A stretch of 38,286 nucleotides of DNA from Saprospiraceae bacterium (GTDB lineage: Bacteria > Bacteroidota > Bacteroidia > Chitinophagales > Saprospiraceae): the NCBI GenBank assembly GCA_022841505.1, contig JALHRK010000018.1, forward strand, positions 1 through 38,286, written 5' to 3'. Positions 7,253-15,233 of the stretch are shown here, in pieces (position 1 is the first letter of the stretch; the number at the start of each line of letters is the position of its first letter). Below the pieces are notes generated by a model. That model did no database searches. It saw only the letters and a list, made by a program, of their open reading frames with translations, and had not been told where the DNA came from. Position numbers and translations under genes: made by a program.

Positions 7253-8521
7253 ATGAAAAACGTCAATCTCAACCTGGAAAAAAAGGTTTTCAAGGACCAA
7301 CGCTGGCTGGTCGCACACAACGCCTGGAATACTGAACAGTCGCCGAATAACCAAAGATGGAACATAGCCGATTTGCTCGACTACGGCGTTCGGGGGCTTG
7401 CTTTGGACATTCATGGCAGCAAAGACAATCTTTTCCTGCGACATGCGGGCTTGCTGGAGAGCCGTACCAATTGGGAAAAAGTGCGGAATGAAATAAAGGA
7501 ATGGATTGAAGAGAACCCCCGTGAGATTGTGACCCTGTTCTTCGAAAGTTACCTGGATCCCGCCGCGCTGGCCCAACTTTCGGAGACCCTGAACGGTATT
7601 GGCGGCTTTGAAGGTTGGGACAGCAGCCTGACTCCGGATCAAGTTGCCACATTGGCAAAACGCCAAACAGACGCTATCTCCAAACGCACGCTTACCTCGC
7701 TCATTGATGGAGGAACGGACACGCAGGGAAATGCGCTTAAACCAAAGCGCCTTTTTGCCTTTATTGAGAAAGAACCCGATGAAGGCCCACAGACGCTTTT
7801 TCCTCTGATGACAGACTGGTTTGCTGAAAATGTCTACGGCGACGCTTCCTTAGATGAGGATACCTGGGTTAATGGAAGAGACGGTTCTAACCCCAAAACA
7901 AACAAGCTATTGACCTTCATGAATCATTTTGGAAACGCGCCAAGTGGAAGCCAATGGGACCGAAATGATCCCGATTTGATCGTGAAACATGCCGATGCTT
8001 TTATGTTCACCTTTTTTGGCCATTATCCCAATTTTATTTCCTTAGACTATATTGATTGGAGCGAGAAAAACCCCGGCCCCATCAAAGCCATCCAGAAGTT
8101 GAAATCCGCAGAAAACCATTACACAACGGCTTTCAGTTGGGATGAGGTAAATAGCTTTGATGAATATAAATTTTACATCAAACACGGTGAAGGCCATGAA
8201 ATTACTGGATTTACCGTGGATACGGCAAAAGGAGAGGGTATTGTAAAAATTGTACCTAAAAGGGGTGCAACCGCCGGTGTTCGCGCCATTCAGGTCGTCA
8301 ATGTACCCGGTTACGGGATCGTCAATATGCGTTATAAGACAGATGGCGACTGGAAGGATTGGATGACAAATTTTGAAAAAGATACCGATGTAGATACTAC
8401 AAATCTTAGCACCCATAAGGTCAGGACAGACCATGAGCTGATCGGAATCGCTTGCCGAATGGCAGACGGTTACGGCGTCGTGGATTTCGCCATCGCGACC
8501 CGCCCGAAAAAAAAGCGTTAA
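7253..8521 (+). CDS. PI-PLC-like phosphodiesterase with C-terminal beta-domain
   Basis: The 422 aa protein has an N-terminal phosphatidylinositol-specific phospholipase C-like TIM barrel (residues about 15-285). The paired catalytic histidines are in place: His22 in LVAHNAWN and His64 in NLFLRHAG, with the GVRGLALDIHG strand (Asp52) between them. Residues about 300-415 form an extra strand-rich domain (FTVDTAKGEGIVKIVP, GYGIVNMRYKTDGDW) of unknown type, possibly for binding lipid or glycan. Unlike most bacterial PI-PLCs it shows no signal peptide, so it acts in the cytosol or leaves by another route. It is last in the + strand group, 18 bases after the DUF1801 gene, and converges on the PD40 gene with a 12-base gap. 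Confidence 0.75.
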   Translation: MKNVNLNLEKKVFKDQRWLVAHNAWNTEQSPNNQRWNIADLLDYGVRGLALDIHGSKDNLFLRHAGLLESRTNWEKVRNEIKEWIEENPREIVTLFFESYLDPAALAQLSETLNGIGGFEGWDSSLTPDQVATLAKRQTDAISKRTLTSLIDGGTDTQGNALKPKRLFAFIEKEPDEGPQTLFPLMTDWFAENVYGDASLDEDTWVNGRDGSNPKTNKLLTFMNHFGNAPSGSQWDRNDPDLIVKHADAFMFTFFGHYPNFISLDYIDWSEKNPGPIKAIQKLKSAENHYTTAFSWDEVNSFDEYKFYIKHGEGHEITGFTVDTAKGEGIVKIVPKRGATAGVRAIQVVNVPGYGIVNMRYKTDGDWKDWMTNFEKDTDVDTTNLSTHKVRTDHELIGIACRMADGYGVVDFAIATRPKKKR

Positions 8522-8533
8522 AAAGAATCCAAC

Positions 8534-9628
8534 TCAATCCTTCCAGTCCGTAATAAACAAATTCGTATCCCTCGTACCGCCATTGTTGCGGTTTGAAGCA
8601 AAAACCAACCGCTTCCCATCGCGGGAAAACATTGGAAATGCATCGAAGACCTTATCGAAAGTGATTTGTTCCAAACCGGTGCCGTCAACATTAATTGAAA
8701 AAATATTGAACAACCGGCCGTCCGGGCTGTGGTGATTGGAAGAAAACACAATTTTTTTGCCGGAAGGGTGGAAATAAGGCGCCCAGTTGGCCCGACCCAG
8801 GTTGGTGATTTGGCGGAGCTCGCTGCCATCCGCATTGCAGATGTAGATTTCCATGTCGGTAGGTTGCACTAAACCTTTGGACAAAAGGTCTTTGTAGGTT
8901 TTCACAGCCTCTTCCGTTTTAGGGCGGGAAGCGCGGAAAACTAACTTTTTGCTATCGGGTGAAAAGAACGCGCCGCCGTCGTATCCCAAACCGGTGGTGA
9001 TTTGCTTCACATCGGTTCCATCGGTATTCATGGTATAGAGTTCCAGGTCGCCGGAGCGGTCGGAGGTAAATACAATTTTTTTGCCGTCGGGCGAAAGCGT
9101 CGCCTCAGCGTCGTAGCCCGGCGAATTGGTCAGTTGGCGGAGGATTTTGCCGTTAAGATCCGCTTCGAAAATATCGAATTCCGGGAACACGGCCCAAACG
9201 TATTTGCCATCAATGATGCGGGGCGCCTGCGGGCAATCTTCGCTGGCTAAGTGTGTGGATGCGTAAACGATGCTTTTGTCGCCCGGCATGAAATACGCGC
9301 AGGTTGTGCGGCCATTGCCGGTGCTGATCAGCGGCGGGCGGTTGCCTTCGAATTTGCCACTGATGGGCATATAAAAGATCTGGTCGCACAACGCGCCCCA
9401 TGCGCGGTTGCTCGCCTGAAAAGAAAGGTATTTGTCGTTGAAGCTGAAATAGGCTTCTGCATTGTCGCCGCCGTTGGTTAGTTGGCGCATGTTTACAAAA
9501 TGCCGCTCCTGCGCATAACGCAGGGTATCGTTTGCAGCCGTTGTGGCATTGTCAGGCAGTTGGGTGCTCGTTTTGCACGAAACGAAAGCGATGGTCAACA
9601 GGGTAAGGGCAGTGGTGATTTTATGCAT
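8534..9628 (-). CDS. TolB-like PD40 propeller lipoprotein
   Basis: The ATG at 9628 gives 364 aa with a lipobox (FVSC, Cys18). An upstream start at 9664 would place 12 extra residues before the signal and is unlikely. The mature part is built of WD40-like PD40 blades, seen as repeated units such as ATLSPDGKKIVFTSDRSGD, FFSPDSKKLVFRAS, YFHPSGKKIVFSSNHHS and MFSRDGKRLVFASNRN. The fold matches the TolB C-terminal propeller, but the TolB N-terminal domain and Tol-Pal neighbours are missing. It is therefore better called a TolB-like surface or periplasmic propeller, probably for protein or glycan binding. No enzyme motif is seen. Confidence 0.8.
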   Translation of the reverse strand: MHKITTALTLLTIAFVSCKTSTQLPDNATTAANDTLRYAQERHFVNMRQLTNGGDNAEAYFSFNDKYLSFQASNRAWGALCDQIFYMPISGKFEGNRPPLISTGNGRTTCAYFMPGDKSIVYASTHLASEDCPQAPRIIDGKYVWAVFPEFDIFEADLNGKILRQLTNSPGYDAEATLSPDGKKIVFTSDRSGDLELYTMNTDGTDVKQITTGLGYDGGAFFSPDSKKLVFRASRPKTEEAVKTYKDLLSKGLVQPTDMEIYICNADGSELRQITNLGRANWAPYFHPSGKKIVFSSNHHSPDGRLFNIFSINVDGTGLEQITFDKVFDAFPMFSRDGKRLVFASNRNNGGTRDTNLFITDWKD

Positions 9629-9747
9629 CTTGAATTTTTGCGGCAAAGGTAAAAAGTCATTCATTTAACTTTCTCATTTTAGTGTCATATTCAGGTATTT
9701 GTGTACACCCGTCAATACTTGAGTCTGATCTTAGTTCGAGTAATTTA

Positions 9748-9825
9748 CGCGGAGTTCCACAGCGTAACCTCAGCGTTTCGCGGAGTTAGACGCCTGACTC
9801 CGTGAAACTCCGTGTTTACTCCGCG
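9748..9825. repeat. Second nested GGAGTTTC/ACTCCGTG inverted repeat
   Basis: Outer arms CGCGGAGT (9748-9755) and ACTCCGCG (9818-9825) enclose inner arms TTTCGCGGAGT (9777-9787) and ACTCCGTGAAA (9797-9807, one G-T pair). It has the same words and nested layout as 197-310. It lies 17 bases past the pncB stop codon, so it may act as its terminator. Confidence 0.65.
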
Positions 9826-9842
9826 AGACTCTGTTGTGTAAT

Positions 9843-11270
9843 TTAAACCCCGCGGTATACGCTGATCAACTCCTGTTTCAACGCAAAGACCCCGCGTTCC
9901 AACCCAAAAGCATAAGTCTTCCAGTCCACATCCCGAAACAGCGCCTGCTGCGCTAAGCAATATTTCCGGGTTTCATGGATGTTTGGAACCTCGTACACCA
10001 GCACGCCTTTCCGGTAAACGGGAACCAGCAAACTTTTGCCCTGTTTGGCATCAAAATGCACTGAACCGCCGGATTTTTCATCCACAATTTCCAGGGTATC
10101 CCCTTCAAAATTGGCGGAGGTAATGGCATCGGCAAGCGGTCGGCCATTCGCATCAAAAAACCTTACCACATCCTGAATACCAGGATTCGATACCTTGATG
10201 GGTTGCTCCGACAATTTGATTTTGTGCTGCCATTGACCAGCGGTATCCTGGATTGCAGCCAATTTGTAGACGCCTCCCAGCGCAGGTTGGTCGTAGGCCG
10301 TCACCAAACGGGTACCAACGCCCCAGACATTAATTTTGGAGCCTTGTCGCTTCAGCTCCGCAATCCGGTGCTCGTCTAAGTCATCGCTGGCGACGATGGC
10401 CACTTCTGGCAAGTCCGCGTCGTCTAACATGTTCCGGGCCGCGATGCTCAAGGCTGCGAGATCGCCGCTGTCTAAGCGAATGCCGAGCAACTTGTGGCCG
10501 CGCGCTTTGAGTTTTTGGGCGCTGGTGATGGCATGTTGTACGCCTTCCAGGGTGTTGTAGGTGTCCACCAGAAAAATGCAGTTGTTGGGCATTGCGGCAG
10601 CGTAGGTGTCGAACGCTTCCGGCTCGTTTTCAAAACACATCACCCAACTATGCGCATGGGTTCCCCGGACGGGAATGCCGAAATGCTTGCCTGCCAGCAC
10701 ATTGCTGGTGGCTGAACAACCGCCGATATAAGCTGCCCGTGAAGCAGAAAGCCCGCCATCCATGCCCTGTGCGCGCCGCAACCCAAACTCCAGTACCGCA
10801 TCTTCGCCGGCTGCCTGCACCACCCGGGCTGATTTGGTGGCAATGAGTGTGGAAAAATTAATGAGGTTGAGCAGGGCGGTTTCGATGAATTGCGCCTGGA
10901 GCAACGGCCCCTGAACCCGGATCAGGGGTTCATTCGGCAGCACCACCGTGCCTTCCGGGATGGCGTCGAGGTCGCAACTGAAACGGAGCCGCTGGAGGTA
11001 GTTCAAAAAACTTTCGTCGAACAGCGCCTTGCCGTCGGCGCCTTTCAGACTGCCAAGGTACTGGACGTCGCCGGCAGAAAACCGCAGTGCATTCAGCCAA
11101 CTAATTGCCCTTTCTAATCCACCTGCGATGGCGTAGGGATTGCCAAAAGGATTTTTGCGGTAAAACAGATGAAAAACTGCGGGCCGTTCTGCCATTCCGG
11201 TTTTCCAATAGCCATAAGCCATCGTAATTTGGTACAAATCAGTGAGTAGCGTGAATGAGGTGTCTTGCAT
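9843..11270 (-). CDS. pncB: Nicotinate phosphoribosyltransferase
   Basis: This enzyme joins nicotinate to PRPP to form nicotinate mononucleotide, the entry step of the Preiss-Handler route to NAD, in the cytosol. The 475 aa chain carries the family's features in order: TDLYQITMAYGYW (N-terminal), FHLFYRKNPF, the middle segment FGLRRAQGMDGG with SRAAYIGGCSATSN, the histidine region GTHAHSWVM, and the phosphate-binding region with IRLDSGDLA and GVGTRLVTA. I chose the ATG at 11270; a GTG at 11279 would add three residues. A well-formed promoter at 11297-11328 precedes it. It is divergent from the M20 gene across the CACAACG-rich region. Confidence 0.93.
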   Translation of the reverse strand: MQDTSFTLLTDLYQITMAYGYWKTGMAERPAVFHLFYRKNPFGNPYAIAGGLERAISWLNALRFSAGDVQYLGSLKGADGKALFDESFLNYLQRLRFSCDLDAIPEGTVVLPNEPLIRVQGPLLQAQFIETALLNLINFSTLIATKSARVVQAAGEDAVLEFGLRRAQGMDGGLSASRAAYIGGCSATSNVLAGKHFGIPVRGTHAHSWVMCFENEPEAFDTYAAAMPNNCIFLVDTYNTLEGVQHAITSAQKLKARGHKLLGIRLDSGDLAALSIAARNMLDDADLPEVAIVASDDLDEHRIAELKRQGSKINVWGVGTRLVTAYDQPALGGVYKLAAIQDTAGQWQHKIKLSEQPIKVSNPGIQDVVRFFDANGRPLADAITSANFEGDTLEIVDEKSGGSVHFDAKQGKSLLVPVYRKGVLVYEVPNIHETRKYCLAQQALFRDVDWKTYAFGLERGVFALKQELISVYRGV

Positions 11271-11296
11271 GACGAGCACTTAGTTTGATTTTGAAA

Positions 11297-11328
11297 CTAA
11301 GGTATAGGCTTTTGCGGAAGTTGCCAAA
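11297..11328 (-). promoter_or_regulatory. pncB promoter
   Basis: On the minus strand TTTG (11325-11328) is followed after exactly 20 bases by TACCTTAG (11297-11304), one mismatch from TAnnTTTG. The start site would fall near 11290, leaving a 20-base leader to the ATG at 11270. Confidence 0.65.
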
Positions 11329-11400
11329 TGGAGGCGTGATTTTTTTTGTTTTTTTGAGGATTACACAACGGTGCTTACCGGTCTCGCAACGATTTTTTTG

Positions 11401-11555
11401 TCTCACACAACGGCACAACGTACACAACGGGCGGCAGAGTTTTCGTTGTGATCGTTGTGGCGTTGTGTGAAATCTTGGGATAGCGGGCGTGCAACCTGGC
11501 ACACCAGGAGCTCTTTCGTCTCACACAACGGCACAACGCACACAACGGGCGGCAG
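11401..11555. repeat. CACAACG unit array: two direct copies and one inverted copy
   Basis: A 37-base unit at 11401-11437 recurs at 11519-11555 with a single difference; its core is CACACAACGGCACAACG. An inverted copy of the first 29 bases lies at 11444-11472 (CGTTGTGATCGTTGTGG...). Each unit carries three CACAACG heptamers, and one more lies at 11363-11369. The inverted copy can pair with either direct copy. The array occupies the shared upstream region of pncB and the M20 gene. Confidence 0.75.
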
Positions 11556-11581
11556 GCATTCGCGAATTCGCCTCCTTTGTG

Positions 11582-11589
11582 TACTTTTG
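11582..11589 (+). promoter_or_regulatory. -7 box of the M20 amidohydrolase gene
   Basis: TACTTTTG fully matches TAnnTTTG. A weak TTC stands at the expected -33 position (11559-11561). The resulting leader of about 70 bases contains a hairpin (11599-11628). Confidence 0.55.
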
Positions 11590-11598
11590 ACGTGGGTA

Positions 11599-11664
11599 GT
11601 GAGGGTGTCAGTTAAGTGACGCCCTCACTTGCCTTGCATCAGACTATAAAGACAGACACTATTT
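11599..11664 (+). repeat. Chimeric partial copy of the 120 bp palindrome family, with leader hairpin
   Basis: GTGAGGGTGTCA (11599-11610) pairs with TGACGCCCTCAC (11617-11628; 12 bp with one G-T). Next comes TTGCCTTGC, an inner word of the 120 bp family, and then GACTATAAAGACAGACAC, the reverse complement of that family's opposite end. It is therefore a rearranged fragment in the M20 leader, ending just before the ATG at 11667. Confidence 0.55.
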
Positions 11665-11666
11665 TT

Positions 11667-12854
11667 ATGCAGCAACGCATCAAATCCCTCGCCCAATCCT
11701 GGCTTAAAGAAGGGATCACCATTCGCCGGCATTTGCACCAGCATCCTGAATTGTCTTTTCAGGAAACCGAAACGGCGCGGTTCATTGCCAATAAACTGAT
11801 GGAATACGGCATTCCGTTTCAGAGCGGGTTGGCAGGCGGAACGGGGATTGTTGCCCTGATCGAAGGTCGCCCTGCTCCGGGAAAAGTGCTTGCTTTGCGC
11901 GCAGATATGGATGCCCTGCCGATCAAAGAAGCGAATGCCGTGGATTATTGCTCTGTGAACGATGGCGTGATGCACGCGTGTGGCCACGATGTGCATACCA
12001 CCTGCCTGCTGGGTGCAGCGTATATTCTGCAAACCCTGCGCAACGAATGGGAAGGCCAGGTTAAATTACTGTTCCAACCGGGAGAAGAGTTGCTGCCGGG
12101 TGGCGCATCCCTCCTGATCAAAGAAGGCGCATTGGAAAATCCGGCGCCCGTTTCTATTTTTGGGCAACACGTAGAGCCACCATTAGAAGCCGGCATGGTG
12201 GGATTTCATGCAGGCCGCTACATGGCATCTGCCGATGAAATTTACCTCACCATTCATGGGAAAGGCGGCCACGGCGCCATGCCGCACCAGTGTGTGGACC
12301 CGATTTTGATTGCCGCGCACCTGCTGACAGGCCTTCAACAGGTCATCAGCCGGAACACCAACCCGTTTTTGCCGGCAGTGTTGACGTTCGGGCATATTGC
12401 TTCCGAAGGCGGCGCAACGAACATCATTCCGGATGTTGTGAAAATCAAAGGAACGTTTCGGACTATGGACGAAAGCTGGCGGTTTGAAGCGCACGAACGC
12501 ATCCGGAAAATGGCCCGCCAACTGGTGGAAGGCATGGGCGGCCATTGCGATTGCCGGATTGAAGTCGGCTATCCGGTGCTCGTCAACAACGACGCACTCA
12601 CCCTCCGCGCCCGTCAACACGCCGAAGCTTACCTTGGCGCCGACAAGGTTGTGGACATGCCGCAGCGCATGACCTCAGAAGATTTTGCTTTCTATTCGCA
12701 GGTAATGCCCGCTTGTTTTTATCGCCTCGGCGTCCGCAAACCTGGCGGTGAAGCCATATTCCCGGTTCATACCAACACCTTTGACGTAGACGAGCGCTGT
12801 CTCGAAACTGGGGCGGGGTTGATGGCGTGGATGGCGATGGAGGAGTTAATTTGA
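11667..12854 (+). CDS. M20 family amidohydrolase (N-acyl amino acid/hippurate hydrolase type)
   Basis: This metal-dependent hydrolase removes acyl groups from N-acyl amino acids; it resembles hippurate hydrolase, IAA-amino acid hydrolase and N-acetyl-L,L-diaminopimelate deacetylase. The 395 aa chain starts at ATG 11667; the longer GTG frame from 11616 runs through the repeat-derived leader. Metal ligands are visible as HACGHDVH (Cys105, His107), QPGEE (Glu140/Glu141) and late SEDFAFYS. The dimerisation domain sits around GKGGHGAMPHQCVDP. There is no signal peptide, so it is cytosolic. The exact substrate cannot be told from sequence. Confidence 0.9.
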   Translation: MQQRIKSLAQSWLKEGITIRRHLHQHPELSFQETETARFIANKLMEYGIPFQSGLAGGTGIVALIEGRPAPGKVLALRADMDALPIKEANAVDYCSVNDGVMHACGHDVHTTCLLGAAYILQTLRNEWEGQVKLLFQPGEELLPGGASLLIKEGALENPAPVSIFGQHVEPPLEAGMVGFHAGRYMASADEIYLTIHGKGGHGAMPHQCVDPILIAAHLLTGLQQVISRNTNPFLPAVLTFGHIASEGGATNIIPDVVKIKGTFRTMDESWRFEAHERIRKMARQLVEGMGGHCDCRIEVGYPVLVNNDALTLRARQHAEAYLGADKVVDMPQRMTSEDFAFYSQVMPACFYRLGVRKPGGEAIFPVHTNTFDVDERCLETGAGLMAWMAMEELI

Positions 12855-12867
12855 AGGTGAGTTGATT

Positions 12868-13075
12868 TGAAAATTTGAAGATGAGGCGTCAGGGAAATTG
12901 TTGTTCGTTGATCGTTGTAAGTTGTTCGTTTAGTTGGATATTCGGAGGATGTTTTCGTTATCCGACATAAGGCGACACCACCGTTAAATGTTTGCTTCGA
13001 ATTCATTTTGACTGCACTCATCCAGCTGACAAACGAACAACCAACAACGGCCAACGAACAACCTCGTTTCGACTC
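12868..13075 (+). repeat. About 200 bp dispersed repeat, copy 1
   Basis: This segment reads TTTGAAAATTTGAAGATGAG, then GTTGTTCGTT-type units, a core of about 110 bases (TTCGGAGGATGTTTTCG ... CATCCAGCTGACAAACGAAC), and closing AACGAACAAC units. The reverse complement of 30103-30330 matches it along its full length. GTTGTTCGTT at one end and AACGAACAAC at the other form terminal inverted repeats. It fills the gap between the convergent M20 and PhoD-like genes. Confidence 0.75.
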
Positions 13076-13115
13076 TGCTCAACGAACAACTTACAACGAA
13101 CAACCTACAACTCCC

Positions 13116-14177
13116 TTAAAATTCAATTCGTTTTTCCAAAAACTCCTCATCCCCCAATCCCCGGACTTCCAGCGTGACGGCGGGTTTGGCACCTTTCCAG
13201 TCTATGCGCATGACGCCAAAGTTTTTCATGATGATCAAATTTCCTTCACGGAAACGGTTGGGTTCGCCTTCGCTCCCCCCTGACCAGGTATGCGTGAGGC
13301 CGCTGGAGGTGAGTTCGTAAAGCGGTTGAGGGAGGCCGTACATTTCAATTCTGGACAATTCGGCGATGTGGCGGTCGCCGCTCAGGAGCAGGGCGCCGGC
13401 GGGTTTGGTTTTTTTCAGCAGGTTAAAAAAGCGCTTGCGGGCTTCCGGAAAATTCGCCCATTTTTCAAAAATCTGTTCTTCCGGAATAAACTGGATGCCG
13501 CAGGCAATCAAATGCAGTTGTGCATCGCTGTTGGTGAGTTCGGATTCCAACCATTGCCATTGGGCCTCGCCCAGCACATCGCCTTCCGGGTTGTCAAAAT
13601 AGCGCGGGTTGCGCGTTGGATTGGATTTCAGCTCGTCGCGAAAATAGCGCCCGTCTAACAGGATGATTTTTACTTTTTTGCCTTTGGGGCCGATGGTAAA
13701 CGACTGGTAGGCGCCTTCCCGTGAGCGCACGGGCGCATTGGCGGGCACGCCCAGAAAATCGAGCATGAGTTTTTTGCTCTCCTTTTTTTTGGGATAGGTT
13801 TTATCGCCATCGTTTACACCGTAATCATGGTCATCCCAAATGCCGATGATGGGGCATTGCGCCAGCAATTTTTGGTACTCCGGGTGGCTGTTCTGGAGCG
13901 CGTATTTGTCGGCCAGCACCTGCATGTCTTCCGTGTCGCCGTATACATTATCACCCAACCACATCCACAACTGCGGTTTGTGGCGCAGGACGTATTGCCA
14001 CATTTCCTGCGACTCATCCTGTCGGTTGCAGGAGCCAAACGCAATGGTTTCTAACAATTGGCTGTTATTGAGCGGCAAGTGAACCGGCGCGTTTGTGGTT
14101 TGTAATGCGCCATTGGCCGGGCGCTGGCAGGAGAACAGGCCAATCAGAAAAAGGAAGCAAAGGCTAAATCGCAGCAT
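13116..14177 (-). CDS. PhoD-like metallophosphatase lipoprotein
   Basis: The 353 aa product has a lipobox (LFSC, Cys17), so it is envelope-anchored. The rest follows the alkaline phosphatase D/PhoD-like metallophosphoesterase: FGSCNRQDE (residues 47-55), WLGDNVYGD (Asp76, Asn77), WDDHDYGVND (115-124) and LLLSGDRHIAEL. These supply the Fe/Ca or two-metal site for phosphomonoester or phosphodiester cleavage. At 353 aa it is shorter than B. subtilis PhoD and lacks that enzyme's Tat-type N-terminus. A likely role is phosphate scavenging from outside the cell (inference). It converges on the M20 gene across repeat copy 1. Confidence 0.9.
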   Translation of the reverse strand: MLRFSLCFLFLIGLFSCQRPANGALQTTNAPVHLPLNNSQLLETIAFGSCNRQDESQEMWQYVLRHKPQLWMWLGDNVYGDTEDMQVLADKYALQNSHPEYQKLLAQCPIIGIWDDHDYGVNDGDKTYPKKKESKKLMLDFLGVPANAPVRSREGAYQSFTIGPKGKKVKIILLDGRYFRDELKSNPTRNPRYFDNPEGDVLGEAQWQWLESELTNSDAQLHLIACGIQFIPEEQIFEKWANFPEARKRFFNLLKKTKPAGALLLSGDRHIAELSRIEMYGLPQPLYELTSSGLTHTWSGGSEGEPNRFREGNLIIMKNFGVMRIDWKGAKPAVTLEVRGLGDEEFLEKRIEF

Positions 14178-14190
14178 CGTATAAAAATTA

Positions 14191-14224
14191 GGCTCCCCGA
14201 AAAGTAGACACTTTCCGGGAAGCC
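14191..14224 (-). terminator. Hairpin between the DUF697-SHOCT and PhoD-like genes
   Basis: GGCTCCCCGAAAAG (14191-14204) and CTTTCCGGGAAGCC (14211-14224) pair with two mismatches. On the minus strand the stem is followed by TAATTTTTATA, as in an intrinsic terminator for the upstream DUF697-SHOCT gene. It ends 14 bases ahead of the PhoD-like start codon. Confidence 0.55.
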
Positions 14225-14284
14225 CGTGCGATTGTATGGTTAATTTTATTTGAATTTTGTAACTAAAACAAGGCAGGGCCTTGT

Positions 14285-14399
14285 AAATAGGAGACGCGAG
14301 GCGGAGCCATCGCGTCAGCGGAGCTTCGACTTCGCTCAGCTACCGCGCCATCGCGAGGCGGCAGAACAGAACGAACAACGCTCAACAAACAACTTACAA
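14285..14399. repeat. Low-complexity intergenic repeats
   Basis: CATCGCG occurs twice around an AGCTTCGACTTCGCTCAGCT word, followed by AACGAACAACGCTCAACAAA-type units like the ends of the 200 bp repeat. The core of that repeat is absent. No gene is present here. Confidence 0.5.
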
Positions 14400-15092
14400 C
14401 TACTTAAACTGGTCTATCAGCGCCTTCTTCATCTGCTCAAACTCTTCTTCACTGATAACGCCCTGGTTGCGCAAATCTGCCAATTCTCTCAGGCGATCGA
14501 GGGTATTTCCCGCAGCTGCCGCGCCTTCTGTTGGTGGCGGCGGCGGCGGTGGGGGCATTTTCCCTTCTTCCTGCTCCTTGCGGATTTGTTCGGCTACTTT
14601 TTTGCCTTTTTCAAACTTCTCGTTGTAGAATTTTTTCAGGCGATCCGTGTCGAAATCGAGGAAAGTGCCGCCAGCTGAGAAGTGCTGTTTGAACACTTCG
14701 CCCAATGCATACGTGGAAGCGCCGTTGAAGATGGATACCGTTATGCCGCCAATCACCGTGCCAATGCCGGGCAATAATTTGATCAAACTGCGGGCGCCTG
14801 CGCGGGCCAATGTGGAACTCGTGAGGGCTGTCACGATGGCTTTGCCCTGCGTTTCTGAAAAACTGAGGCCATAAACCCGCGACAATTGCCGCACCATGTC
14901 GAGTTGGATGGCACTTACCGCAAAAATATCCGCGATTGGAACGACGATAACAAAACTGGCGCCCATAGACCAGGCGACGTGGTTGCGGATGATGGTTTCC
15001 GCGTGTTTACCACGCTCGTCTCCACCGGTGTTAGTCTCCATGAATTGTTCTTTTAACTTTTTTGTGGCATATCGCCGGATGGTCTCCTTCAT
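14400..15092 (-). CDS. DUF697-type membrane-associated protein with SHOCT tail
   Basis: This 230 aa protein starts with a basic helix. Residues 30-135 resemble DUF697: IIRNHVAWSMGASFVIVVPIADIFAVSAIQLDMV, then helices holding LLPGIGTVIGGITVSIFNG. Two or three hydrophobic stretches there suggest membrane association. A charged helix (150-178), a run of eight prolines (180-187) and an Ala/Gly linker lead to a SHOCT domain (about 197-229: LRELADLRNQGVISEEEFEQMKKAL). In other bacteria DUF697 is found behind GTPase domains or in small stress proteins; no GTPase is present here. Its function is unknown. A hairpin downstream (14191-14224) probably ends its transcript. Confidence 0.7.
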   Translation of the reverse strand: MKETIRRYATKKLKEQFMETNTGGDERGKHAETIIRNHVAWSMGASFVIVVPIADIFAVSAIQLDMVRQLSRVYGLSFSETQGKAIVTALTSSTLARAGARSLIKLLPGIGTVIGGITVSIFNGASTYALGEVFKQHFSAGGTFLDFDTDRLKKFYNEKFEKGKKVAEQIRKEQEEGKMPPPPPPPPTEGAAAAGNTLDRLRELADLRNQGVISEEEFEQMKKALIDQFK

Positions 15093-15207
15093 GTGTTCAG
15101 GATGATTTTGAATACAGGTTCAATATTAAGCCTTTTTGGGTATAGAGGGCAAGGTTTTTTAGACAAATCAACGAAAAATGCCCACCCAACCCTTTTGAAT
15201 TGCTTCC

Positions 15208-15215
15208 TGTCTTTG
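15208..15215 (+). promoter_or_regulatory. Possible -7 box of the first cysteine-rich lipoprotein gene
   Basis: TGTCTTTG differs from TAnnTTTG at one base and lies 18 bases ahead of the ATG. The -33 element is not clear. Confidence 0.35.
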
Positions 15216-15233
15216 CTATAAAAATTAACCACC

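Noticed and set aside
3443-8521. Anti-phage defence island
   Set aside because: No nucleotide cyclase, nuclease, TIR, NTPase or toxin-antitoxin pair is present. A PI-PLC-like enzyme with hydrolases alone does not make a defence system.
11401-11555. Possible CRISPR array
   Set aside because: There are only two direct copies plus one inverted copy, with no regular unique spacers and no cas genes. The internal heptamer structure fits a binding-site array better.
12900-13054. Small protein encoded by the 200 bp repeat core
   Set aside because: Both copies keep a frame open, but starts and ends differ, the frame runs into low-complexity repeat ends, and no ribosome-binding context is seen. Kept only as a repeat.
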